From assembly GCA_964462185.1 (NCBI GenBank), contig CAYWWV010000021.1, positions 1 to 21,905 on the forward strand: a stretch of 21,905 nucleotides of DNA. The letters run 5' to 3'. Positions within the stretch are counted from its first letter, which is position 1, and each line of letters starts with the position of its first letter. The position numbers and the translations under genes are program-made. This DNA comes from RBG-16-57-9 sp964462185. GTDB lineage: Archaea > Thermoproteota > Bathyarchaeia > TCS64. Positions 7,194 to 13,212 of the stretch are shown in pieces. The notes under the pieces are model-generated. The model was not told the DNA's origin. It ran no database searches and saw only the letters and a list, made by a program, of their open reading frames with translations.

Positions 7194-8396
7194 ATGCTTG
7201 ATGTGGAGCGTATCCGACGGGATTTCCCCATTCTTGAGCAGGGCTACATATACTTGGATAGCGCTGCCAGCAGCCTGACTCCAGAGCCGGTTGTTAACAA
7301 GATAGTTGAGTTTTACCATGAGTACCGGGCCAACGTGGAGAGGGGGGTCCACCGGTGGAGCCAGCGGGCCAGCGAGGAGTATGAGAGGGCCCATGAGGAG
7401 GTGGCGCGTTTCATAGGTGCCCCTGGAGCTGAGAATGTGGCGATGGTGAAGAACACTACTGAGGCCATCAATCTGGTTGCTAATGCCTTGGATTGGAGCA
7501 AGGAGGACGGGGTGGTAACCTCGGTGATAGAGCACCACAGCAACTTCATCACGTGGCTCAGGGTTAGGCAGCGATATGGGGTGGGTCTTAAGGTGGTGAG
7601 GTCCAGCGAGGAGGGGGTTTTCGACTTGGGCGAGTGGGAGAAGGCGGTGGATGACTCCACCAAGCTGGTGGCGGTCACCCATGTCTCCAACGTGCTGGGG
7701 TGTATAGTGCCAGTTAAGGAGATCGCGGAGATAGCTCACGAGCATGGGGCCCTGGTACTGGTTGATGGAGCCCAGGGCGTCCCCCACATACCTGTAGATG
7801 TGACAGACATGGGGGTGGACTACTTGGCCTTCAGCGGCCACAAGATGTTGGGCCCCACGGGCTCTGGGGGGCTCTACATAGCCGACCAAGTGTTGGAGGA
7901 GACGGAGCCCCTCTGCATAGGCGGGGGCACCATCGCAGATGTGAGCATAGACGACTACGCCTTGGCTGTCCCCCCCATGAGGTTCGAGGCGGGAACCCCC
8001 TCCATAGCACAGGTAATAGGCCTGGGCGAGGCTTGCCGCTACCTCACTCGGGTGGGAATGAAGGAGGTGGAGGCATGGGACAAGAGGCTGGCCAACAGAC
8101 TCCTGGACGGACTTACCGAGCTGGAGGGGGTTGAGGTGTATGGCCCCCAAGACCCCGAGATGAGGGTGGGGTTGGCCACCTTCAACGTGGACGGCATGAA
8201 CCCCCATGATGTGGCTTTGACGCTGGACGAGGAGTATGGCATAGCGACGAGAAGCGGCCACCACTGTGCCCTCCCCCTGATGAAGGAACTCTTTGGGCTT
8301 CGTGAAGGCAACGTGAGGGCCTCCACTTATCTATACAACACCTTGGAGGAAGTTGATCGCTTGGTTTCAGCGGTGGAGGAGATATCAAAAGGATGA
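7194..8396 (+). CDS. sufS: Cysteine desulfurase, SufS/CsdA type
   Basis: This PLP enzyme of 400 aa removes sulfur from cysteine as a persulfide for Fe-S cluster or thio-cofactor synthesis. The PLP-binding Lys217 is in FSGHKMLGPTG, with His114 (IEHHSN), Asp191 and Gln194 (VDGAQG) as cofactor contacts. The catalytic Cys358 is in RSGHHCALPLM, the short-loop arrangement of group II (SufS/CsdA) enzymes. It has its own TATA box and overlaps the downstream cysteine-synthase-like gene by 4 nt (ATGA). No scaffold gene (SufBCD) lies in the window. Making and breaking cysteine in one operon suggests a dedicated sulfur supply. The symbol denotes the family type, not a proven orthologue. Confidence 0.92.
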   Translation: MLDVERIRRDFPILEQGYIYLDSAASSLTPEPVVNKIVEFYHEYRANVERGVHRWSQRASEEYERAHEEVARFIGAPGAENVAMVKNTTEAINLVANALDWSKEDGVVTSVIEHHSNFITWLRVRQRYGVGLKVVRSSEEGVFDLGEWEKAVDDSTKLVAVTHVSNVLGCIVPVKEIAEIAHEHGALVLVDGAQGVPHIPVDVTDMGVDYLAFSGHKMLGPTGSGGLYIADQVLEETEPLCIGGGTIADVSIDDYALAVPPMRFEAGTPSIAQVIGLGEACRYLTRVGMKEVEAWDKRLANRLLDGLTELEGVEVYGPQDPEMRVGLATFNVDGMNPHDVALTLDEEYGIATRSGHHCALPLMKELFGLREGNVRASTYLYNTLEEVDRLVSAVEEISKG

Positions 8397-9355
8397 AGGC
8401 GTTGGGAGAGGATGTCAGGGACTCGGTTCTAGGGTGCATTGGAAATACGCCCCTTATTAGACTGGGAAAGGTGGCCCCCCAAGGCTGCACGGTATACGCA
8501 AAAGCGGAATACTTCAACCCCAGCGGAAGCCTCAAGGACAGGATAGCCTTGGAGATGATAAGGGACGCCGAGGAGAAGGGGCTCCTTGGGCCAGGGTACA
8601 CCATTGTTGAGGCCAGCACGGGGAACACGGGTACGGCCCTCAGCCTGGTGGGAACCCGTTTAGGCTACAACGTGGAAATCTACATGCCTGAGGGGATGAC
8701 ACCGGAGCGCCGTCGGTTGATGGAGGCATATGGGGCGAGGATATACGAGATTCCACTGGAGCACCAAGGTGGTGGTGTTGCCGGCGCAGAGGTGGAGGTG
8801 GCCACCAGGCGTCGATGTTTGGAGGAGGAGTCAAGCAGGTCCAAGGTTTGGTGGGCGCGGCAATTCAGCAACCCCGCCAACACCAGGGCCCACGTTAAGA
8901 CAGGTAGGGAGATACTATCCCAGATTGGGGGACCCGTAGACGCCTTCGTGGCGAGCATAGGGGTGGGCGGGACCCTGTATGGTGTCGCCAAAGCCCTTAA
9001 GGAGGCTAACCCGGAGACCCTGATAGTGGGGTTGGAGCCCTCCAGCGCCCGTTTCCCCATAAGCGAGGGACACTACAGGATTCCAGGGGTGGGGAGGGAA
9101 CTCTCAGGGGGCATAATAGCGGAGATGATGGAGAGCGGCATCGTGGACCGGGTTGTAAAGGTCACCAACGAGGATGCTGTGGCCTTCCACAAAAGGTTGG
9201 TGGTGGAGGAGGGGTTGGCTTGCGGCGTCTCCTCGGGGGCCAACGCCTTGATGGCCTGCAAGCTGGCCCAGGAGCTTGGCCCGGGAAGCAAGGTCGCCAC
9301 AGTGCTACCAGACCACCTAGACAGATACCTCTCAGAGAGACGGTACACTACCTAG
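8393..9355 (+). CDS. Cysteine synthase family PLP enzyme (O-acetylserine or O-phosphoserine sulfhydrylase)
   Basis: This fold-type II PLP enzyme has 320 aa and most likely forms cysteine from an activated serine and sulfide. It has CIGNTPLIRL near the N-terminus, the PLP Schiff-base Lys48 in SGSLKDR, the substrate loop EASTGNTGT (residues 73-81), the phosphate-binding loop GVGGT (190-194) and VSSGAN near residue 270. These are the hallmarks of the CysK/CysM family. Whether it uses O-acetylserine, O-phosphoserine or another donor such as homoserine esters cannot be decided from motifs, so no symbol is given. It is translationally coupled to the cysteine desulfurase. Its TAG stop overlaps that of the opposing regulator in CTAG. 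Confidence 0.9.
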   Translation: MKALGEDVRDSVLGCIGNTPLIRLGKVAPQGCTVYAKAEYFNPSGSLKDRIALEMIRDAEEKGLLGPGYTIVEASTGNTGTALSLVGTRLGYNVEIYMPEGMTPERRRLMEAYGARIYEIPLEHQGGGVAGAEVEVATRRRCLEEESSRSKVWWARQFSNPANTRAHVKTGREILSQIGGPVDAFVASIGVGGTLYGVAKALKEANPETLIVGLEPSSARFPISEGHYRIPGVGRELSGGIIAEMMESGIVDRVVKVTNEDAVAFHKRLVVEEGLACGVSSGANALMACKLAQELGPGSKVATVLPDHLDRYLSERRYTT

Positions 9356-9836
9356 GCTCTGTTGATGAACACCCTCCCCTCCTTCACCATCCGCTCAATA
9401 GTATACGGGTCTAGGGAGAGCCTGAACCTTGACACCCTAACCTTCCTGATGAACTTACCCGTCCTCCCATCCACATCGTTAAAAACCCTGACCAAACCTG
9501 CTTTCTCCAAGTCGTTTACCCGTTTCTGAACCGTGGTGTANNNNNNNNNNNNNNNNNNNNNNNNNNNNNNNNNNNNNNNNNNNNNNNNNNNNNNNNNNNN
9601 NNNNNNNNNNNNNNNNNNNNNNNNNNNNNNNNNNNNNNNNCCCTGACCAAACCTGCTTTCTCCAAGTCGTTTACCCGTTTCTGAACCGTGGTGTAAGGGA
9701 TCCTGGTCTCCCGTGCAATCTGCTTCAAGAATTTAGAACCCGAGTTAATGCTAGCCAATATCTCCCACGTGTATCTCATACCCAGAACCCTGAGCTGCGC
9801 AAGGACCTGCTCTTTGTCCTGGTACACCCGTCTCAC
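9352..9836 (-). CDS. Winged-helix DNA-binding regulator (interrupted by a false assembly gap)
   Basis: A winged-helix domain spans most of this protein: helices around residues 5-30 (LGMRYTWEIL), a recognition region FLKQIARETRIPYTTVQKRVNDLEKAGLV (36-64), then a wing (VFNDVDGRTGKF). Bases 9486-9540 and 9641-9695 are identical, so removing one copy and the Ns restores one unbroken frame of 109 aa ending INRA-stop. The start is best placed at GTG 9836, which overlaps the TGA of the zinc-ribbon gene upstream in GTGA; the longer upstream frame runs through that gene. It looks like an ArsR/MarR-like transcription regulator. The ligand is unknown. Its stop overlaps that of the cysteine-synthase gene. 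Confidence 0.8.
9486..9540. repeat. First copy of a 55-nt duplication flanking an N gap
   Basis: This segment is identical to 9641-9695 on the other side of the N run. Contig ends sharing exactly 55 nt are what a fixed-k assembler leaves when it fails to join overlapping contigs. It is therefore an artefact rather than a biological repeat. Confidence 0.93.
9541..9640. other. Assembly gap of 100 Ns (false gap)
   Basis: The run of Ns lies within the winged-helix gene. Collapsing the identical 55-nt flanks removes 155 nt and restores the frame, so no sequence is probably missing here. Confidence 0.93.
9641..9695. repeat. Second copy of the 55-nt duplication flanking the N gap
   Basis: Identical to 9486-9540; see that entry. 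Confidence 0.93.
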
Positions 9837-9982
9837 CTCGGCTTGTAGAGAAGGGGGGCTCCACAGTAAATGCACATCATGGTCTTGGGAACCAGGTGCA
9901 CACACGATTTACAAACCATTAAAGCCTCGTCCTCCGGAGGCGTTTCGTCTCCTTGTTCGAGGGTGAGATACTCTTGGGTCAT
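9833..9982 (-). CDS. 49-aa zinc-ribbon protein upstream of the winged-helix regulator
   Basis: A short frame from ATG 9982 encodes 49 aa. An acidic N-terminal part (about residues 5-21) precedes a zinc-ribbon with Cys24-x2-Cys27 (VCKSC) and Cys37-x2-Cys40 (CIYCGAPL), nine residues apart, and a short basic end. The ribbon resembles those fused to many archaeal regulators and membrane proteins. Its TGA overlaps the GTG start of the winged-helix gene by 4 nt, and a TATA box lies about 32 nt upstream. It is therefore the first gene of a two-gene transcript. It could bind metal or act as a partner or sensor for the regulator; function is inferred only from context. Confidence 0.72.
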   Translation of the reverse strand: MTQEYLTLEQGDETPPEDEALMVCKSCVHLVPKTMMCIYCGAPLLYKPR

Positions 9983-10000
9983 GTCTCTGGGGGAGAGACA
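9982..10000 (-). promoter_or_regulatory. Palindromic operator candidate at the zinc-ribbon/regulator promoter
   Basis: TGTCTCT (9982-9988) and AGAGACA (9994-10000) form a perfect 7-nt inverted repeat around GGGGG. It lies between the TATA box (10012-10017) and the start codon and covers the expected transcription start. This is where an archaeal repressor would act. Autoregulation by the winged-helix protein is an inference. Confidence 0.5.
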
Positions 10001-10010
10001 GGGGGAGTGC

Positions 10011-10018
10011 CTTTAAAG
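10011..10018 (-). promoter_or_regulatory. TATA box of the zinc-ribbon/winged-helix operon
   Basis: CTTTAAAG, centred about 32 nt upstream of ATG 9982 on the minus strand. Confidence 0.55.
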
Positions 10019-10033
10019 AAAACGCAGCTCGAT

Positions 10034-10070
10034 GGGGAGGGGAGGTGAGTGAAAATGGGGGGGAGGGGGG
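10034..10070 (+). other. G-run tract in the divergent promoter region
   Basis: Four runs of at least four G (10034-10037, 10039-10042, 10057-10063, 10065-10070) lie on the plus strand just upstream of the formyltransferase TATA box. They could form a G-quadruplex or simply reflect base bias. Confidence 0.35.
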
Positions 10071-10073
10071 TAC

Positions 10074-10083
10074 TCTTTAAACC
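10074..10083 (+). promoter_or_regulatory. TATA box of the formyltransferase-like gene
   Basis: TTTAAA at 10076-10081 is centred about 25 nt before ATG 10104. This spacing predicts a leaderless transcript and supports ATG 10104 as the start. Confidence 0.55.
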
Positions 10084-10103
10084 AGTCCACCCTTGTTAAA
10101 AAC

Positions 10104-10907
10104 ATGGAACCCCAACCCATTTACAGCAGCCCCTCGAGGAGGATGCGGCTGGGAATATTCATGTCGGGCTCGGGGAGCAACGCCATACGGATGCTGGAGA
10201 AGAGCCGCGAGCCGGACTCCAACTATGATGTGGTGCTCATATTCAGCGATGTGAAGGACACCCGGACACGTGGAGGGAGAAAAATGTGCCGCGCCAAGGA
10301 TATAGCTGAGGAGTGGGGGGTGGCCTATGAGAGCCTGGACATACGCGACTTCTACTCCGAGAGGGGTTTGAAACGCTCCGACCTTTCGGTGAGGCCTGAG
10401 TTTGATAGATTGGTCTTAGACCTTGTCAGACCCTACCAATTGGACCTGATAGCCAACGCGGGGTATATGAGCATCATGTCAACCCCCCTCTTGGAGGAGT
10501 TCGAGGGGAGGGTTGTGAACGTCCATCCCGCGGATCTAAGGTTGGTGGAGGGGGGGCGGAGGAAGTACGTGGGCATCCATGTGGTGAGAGACGCCATATT
10601 GGCTGGAGAGAAAGAGTTGAGGTCGACCACCCATATAGTTCGGGAGGAGGTGGACCACGGCGAGATCCTGGTGGTCTCGGAGCCTGTGGAGGTTAGGCTG
10701 GAGCACGGCTTGGAGGAGTTGCTGAGGGACAGAGAGCTACTGGAATCCGTGGTTTCAAGCCACCAGCAGAGGCTCAAGGAAAAGGGGGACTGGGTCATAT
10801 ACCCCTTAACCATACAGCTCATATCCCAGGGTAGATTCGCACTGCTCGACGGAGTGGCCTACCTGGATGGGGAGCCCCTCCCCGAGGGGCTGGTGCTAGG
10901 GGGTTAA
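10104..10907 (+). CDS. Formyltransferase family protein (PurN/GART-like)
   Basis: This 267-aa protein has the GART-type formyltransferase fold. A PurN-like SGSGSN loop is at residues 21-26. The region LDLIANAGYMSIM matches the PurN hinge. The catalytic triad is visible as Asn139 and His141 (VVNVHPADL) and Asp184 (EEVDHGEIL). It departs from PurN in lacking PSLLP after the His and in having about 75 extra residues at the C-terminus, so formyl transfer to GAR is not assured. Enzymes of this fold use 10-formyl-tetrahydrofolate or related cofactors, or hydrolyse them. ATG 10104 is supported by a TATA box; an alternative ATG 10143 has an AGGAGG directly adjacent. The stop overlaps the next gene in TTAA. 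Confidence 0.78.
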   Translation: MEPQPIYSSPSRRMRLGIFMSGSGSNAIRMLEKSREPDSNYDVVLIFSDVKDTRTRGGRKMCRAKDIAEEWGVAYESLDIRDFYSERGLKRSDLSVRPEFDRLVLDLVRPYQLDLIANAGYMSIMSTPLLEEFEGRVVNVHPADLRLVEGGRRKYVGIHVVRDAILAGEKELRSTTHIVREEVDHGEILVVSEPVEVRLEHGLEELLRDRELLESVVSSHQQRLKEKGDWVIYPLTIQLISQGRFALLDGVAYLDGEPLPEGLVLGG

Positions 10908-11893
10908 TCGCGGAGGATTGGGCAGGTCAAGCAGTGGGGCCCCCCACCCCCCACAGCTAGCTGGCTGCCTGGTATTGGGATAACCTCGAATCCCCGTTCC
11001 TCGAGCAGAGGGATAATCCTCTCATTCCACTCATAGCTAACGCACTTTCCATCCCCCAGGCCCACAATGTTGGTTCCAAACATCCGGACCTCAGTATCGG
11101 TGCAGCGGAGCAGCTCCACGCCTCTCTCCTTCAAGAAGTCCCCCAGCCACCTCAGTTCAACACCATCCTCGGAGTAGACGTAGGAGGGGTACCTCTCCAG
11201 GGCTGTGGGGTTGTACAGGGCTAGGTGGGGTGCCAACACCATGAGGGCGCCATCCAGGTGCACCCTCCAGCTAGGTAAAGGCTGGGCGACCAAGGTTTTG
11301 ATGCAACGCCCCAGCAAGGCATCCCTCAGCTGGTTCACACCCGCCTCATTGGTCCTAGTCCCATAACCCATCAGCAGGGTTTCCTCGTCCAACCATACGA
11401 AGTCACCCCCCTCAACGGTGGCCGGAGGCTCAACCCTCAAAGCTACGGGGATGCCGAGCCGTTGAATCGCTTTTTCCACTAATGTGGGCTCCACGAATCT
11501 GGCGGCATACCTCATCCTCATTATGCAGGCCCCTATCTTGGTGATCATGGCGGTGTCTCGAGTGTAGACCAGGTTGGGGAGCTTGCTGGCGATGCCCCTC
11601 AACTCCCTGTCTAGAACCTGGCCAAGTAGAACCACTTCCACGCCCTCGTCTCTTAGAGCCTGGGTGAAGGCATCGTGTTCAGCCTGGAACTCCCTCCAAT
11701 ACACAGGATCGCGGAAAAGGTAGTCCTCCTTGTTACCCGCTGTGACTACTTTCATACCCTCATCGGGCCTATGCATCAAGACTTTTCTGAGTCGGCCATA
11801 CTCGGTTTGCGCTCCGAACTCCATGGTGAAATCAAAGAGGGTTCGAGGCTTAAATGTGTCCCCGCTTAACCTCTCCATGTAAGAGGCCGGCAA
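10904..11893 (-). CDS. Arginine deiminase/amidinotransferase-superfamily enzyme
   Basis: This guanidino-group-modifying enzyme has 329 aa and a five-bladed pentein fold. The motif order is EYGRLRKVLMHRP at the N-terminus, VYTRDTA (about 109-115), the EGGDF substrate motif (161-165), HLDG (212-215), and a C-terminal GGGGPHCLTCP with catalytic Cys321. Glu161, His212, Asp214 and Cys321 fit the catalytic set of arginine deiminase, dimethylargininase and amidinotransferases. The substrate, arginine or another guanidine, is not decided by these motifs. Start choices are TTG 11893 and ATG 11878, and the latter is equally plausible. It is convergent with the formyltransferase and does not appear to sit in an arginine operon. 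Confidence 0.83.
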   Translation of the reverse strand: MPASYMERLSGDTFKPRTLFDFTMEFGAQTEYGRLRKVLMHRPDEGMKVVTAGNKEDYLFRDPVYWREFQAEHDAFTQALRDEGVEVVLLGQVLDRELRGIASKLPNLVYTRDTAMITKIGACIMRMRYAARFVEPTLVEKAIQRLGIPVALRVEPPATVEGGDFVWLDEETLLMGYGTRTNEAGVNQLRDALLGRCIKTLVAQPLPSWRVHLDGALMVLAPHLALYNPTALERYPSYVYSEDGVELRWLGDFLKERGVELLRCTDTEVRMFGTNIVGLGDGKCVSYEWNERIIPLLEERGFEVIPIPGSQLAVGGGGPHCLTCPILRD

Positions 11894-11961
11894 AGCTCTA
11901 AGCTAGAACCTGTTTCCGCTGACCCCCGATGCTCCCCCCCCAACGATTGGAGCCTCGCTTC

Positions 11962-11968
11962 AAAAAAA
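11962..11968 (-). terminator. Poly-T transcription terminator after the zinc-finger gene
   Basis: Seven consecutive T on the minus strand begin 5 nt after the TAA stop of the 95-aa gene. This is the usual form of an archaeal intrinsic terminator, and there is no stable stem before it. Confidence 0.6.
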
Positions 11969-11972
11969 GAGG

Positions 11973-12260
11973 TTAGGGTTTTCTATAGGATATAGATCTG
12001 TGTGGCAGGTTAGCCAATATCCTGATGTTGTCTAAGGTTAGCTCTGACTCGTTCTCCATCCAATACTTCTGGTGTTTCTCGCAATACCTGGTCTCGACTT
12101 TAGGGTCTGCCTTTATCATGATATGCATCCTGACGGCGCCTGGACCCAGTCTGGTAGTGTAGTCGCAACCCGGGACAGGGCACCTAAACCTATCGATAAC
12201 ACTCCCGTCCTCAGCCAAAATACAATACTTCCTGAGTTGTTCAGGAATCTCTAGCCCCAT
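11973..12260 (-). CDS. Small zinc-finger protein, unknown function
   Basis: This 95-aa protein contains potential zinc ligands Cys27-x4-Cys32 (CPVPGC), His46, Cys60 and His63 (YCEKH). They resemble a C2H2-like finger with a wide spacer. The remainder is charged and probably helical (ENESELTLDNIRILANLP). The ATG at 12260 is about 35 nt downstream of a TATA-like ATATAT (12292-12298), so it can be transcribed apart from the ribosomal genes upstream. A T7 terminator follows the stop. I do not recognise a named family. Its position beside L24e suggests an RNA or ribosome link, but that is only a guess from context. Confidence 0.72.
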   Translation of the reverse strand: MGLEIPEQLRKYCILAEDGSVIDRFRCPVPGCDYTTRLGPGAVRMHIMIKADPKVETRYCEKHQKYWMENESELTLDNIRILANLPHRSISYRKP

Positions 12261-12289
12261 GTTCCCCCCAAATATGGATTGTCAAAGGC

Positions 12290-12300
12290 CCAATATATCG
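12290..12300 (-). promoter_or_regulatory. TATA box of the zinc-finger gene
   Basis: On the minus strand CGATATATTG reads through 12300-12291, about 35 nt upstream of ATG 12260. Confidence 0.45.
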
Positions 12301-12333
12301 GTTACCCTGGAAAACCAATAAAACTCTCGAAGC

Positions 12334-12525
12334 CTACCGTCGCTGCCTCAGCTTCCAGGCCTCAGTCCACTTAAACCGCCTGGGGTCCCGCCTAAAGTCG
12401 ATGGCACTCTTTTTACACTTGCTGCTACAAAATCGGAGAACCCGCCCGTCCCGCCTGACGAAGCTGGACCCAGTCCCAGGAGGTATAGGGGAACCGCAGA
12501 AGCTACATTTAAAGACTTGTGGCAT
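12334..12525 (-). CDS. rpl24e: Ribosomal protein L24e
   Basis: This is a 63-aa component of the large ribosomal subunit with the L24e zinc finger: FKCSFCG at the start and RFCSSKCKKS in the middle supply four Cys ligands. PPGTGSSFVRRDG and DPRRFKWTEAW are the usual family stretches. ATG 12525 is preferred over GTG 12531, because GTGAT lies 6 nt before it and the family normally starts Met-Pro. It follows S28e by 11 nt in the L7Ae-S28e-L24e order common to many archaea. The ndk gene that often comes next is absent. Confidence 0.95.
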   Translation of the reverse strand: MPQVFKCSFCGSPIPPGTGSSFVRRDGRVLRFCSSKCKKSAIDFRRDPRRFKWTEAWKLRQRR

Positions 12526-12536
12526 CTTCACATCAC

Positions 12537-12749
12537 TTACCTGATCTTCCTGGCCTCCCGCTCGGTCTCCCGTAACATCAAGATGTCACCGACGCGAACT
12601 GGCCCCTTAACATTTCTCGTTATTATCCGGCCCTTGTCGCTGCCTTCCTCAATCCTCACCCTCACTTGGATGACTTCTCCAGTCAAACCCGTCCTCTCCA
12701 GAATCTGGATGACGGTGGCAGGGGTCAGCAGCTCGGAGTCCTGGCTCAT
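12537..12749 (-). CDS. rps28e: Ribosomal protein S28e
   Basis: This 70-aa small-subunit protein has an OB-like fold. It matches the family in length and sequence, with IQILERTGLTGEVIQVRVRI, GRIITRNVKGPVRVGDIL and the C-terminal LRETEREARKIR. ATG 12749 lies 1 nt after the L7Ae stop, so translation is probably coupled. It is the middle gene of the L7Ae-S28e-L24e operon. Confidence 0.97.
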   Translation of the reverse strand: MSQDSELLTPATVIQILERTGLTGEVIQVRVRIEEGSDKGRIITRNVKGPVRVGDILMLRETEREARKIR

Positions 12750-12750
12750 C

Positions 12751-13140
12751 TCACTTCACTATCTCGTTTAGCTTAGAGATGATCTCGGTAACCAAGTTCT
12801 CGGCGTCTCCGGTCTCCTCGATGGCCGCGGCCGAGGAACCCACCGAAATCCCAATAGCCCCTCCGATCTCCATCTTGGAGGGCACATAGACATAGGGAGC
12901 CTTCCTCTCCTCGCACAGTAGAGGCAGGTGGGCCACAATCTCTGGGGGCTGCACATCCTCAGCGATTAGAACCAGCTTGGCTCTCCCTCTTTCAATGGAC
13001 TTGGTGGTCTCATTGGTGCCCTTGCGAATCCTACCTGTTTCAGAGGCGATCTTCAAGGCCTCCAGTGCCGCCTCGACCACCTCTTTAGGCACCTCGAACC
13101 GCACATAGAAGGGCTTCGAAGGATCTACATCAGCAGACAT
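12751..13140 (-). CDS. rpl7ae: Ribosomal protein L7Ae, K-turn RNA-binding protein
   Basis: This 129-aa protein binds kink-turns in 23S rRNA, box C/D and H/ACA guide RNAs and RNase P RNA in archaea. Diagnostic parts are IRKGTNETTKSIERG, LVLIAEDVQPPEIVAHLPLLCEE and the C-terminal SVGSSAAAIEE. ATG 13140 has GAGGG 7 nt upstream and a TATA box (TTTAATAG, 13190-13183), so the operon has its own promoter downstream of gltX. The window also encodes the RNase P subunit Pop5, so two RNase P proteins occur here, about 8 kb apart. Confidence 0.97.
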   Translation of the reverse strand: MSADVDPSKPFYVRFEVPKEVVEAALEALKIASETGRIRKGTNETTKSIERGRAKLVLIAEDVQPPEIVAHLPLLCEERKAPYVYVPSKMEIGGAIGISVGSSAAAIEETGDAENLVTEIISKLNEIVK

Positions 13141-13147
13141 TTCATTT

Positions 13148-13190
13148 CCCTCTTGAATGTAATAGCTTAACCAATATGTTCTCTATTAAA
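13148..13190 (-). promoter_or_regulatory. Promoter and ribosome-binding site of the L7Ae operon
   Basis: TTTAATAG (13190-13183) serves as TATA box and predicts a start near 13162. GAGGG (13152-13148) is 7 nt before the L7Ae ATG. A second AT-rich element, TTAAGCTA near 13165, is less likely. Confidence 0.5.
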
Positions 13191-13212
13191 CATATCGTTA
13201 TGGCCTGATTGC

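Noticed and set aside
7155..8264. 369-aa open frame on the minus strand
   Set aside because: It lies wholly opposite the cysteine desulfurase, which has clear catalytic motifs. The antisense product is rich in His, Leu and Pro and shows no domain. It is a high-GC shadow.
9486..9695. Biological direct repeat or attachment-site pair of 55 nt
   Set aside because: A second, unrelated pair of exactly the same length flanks another N gap in the window, which marks both as assembly overlaps.
9837..9905. Longer N-terminus of the winged-helix protein
   Set aside because: This stretch is the zinc-ribbon gene read in another frame. The 4-nt GTGA overlap gives a better start at 9836.
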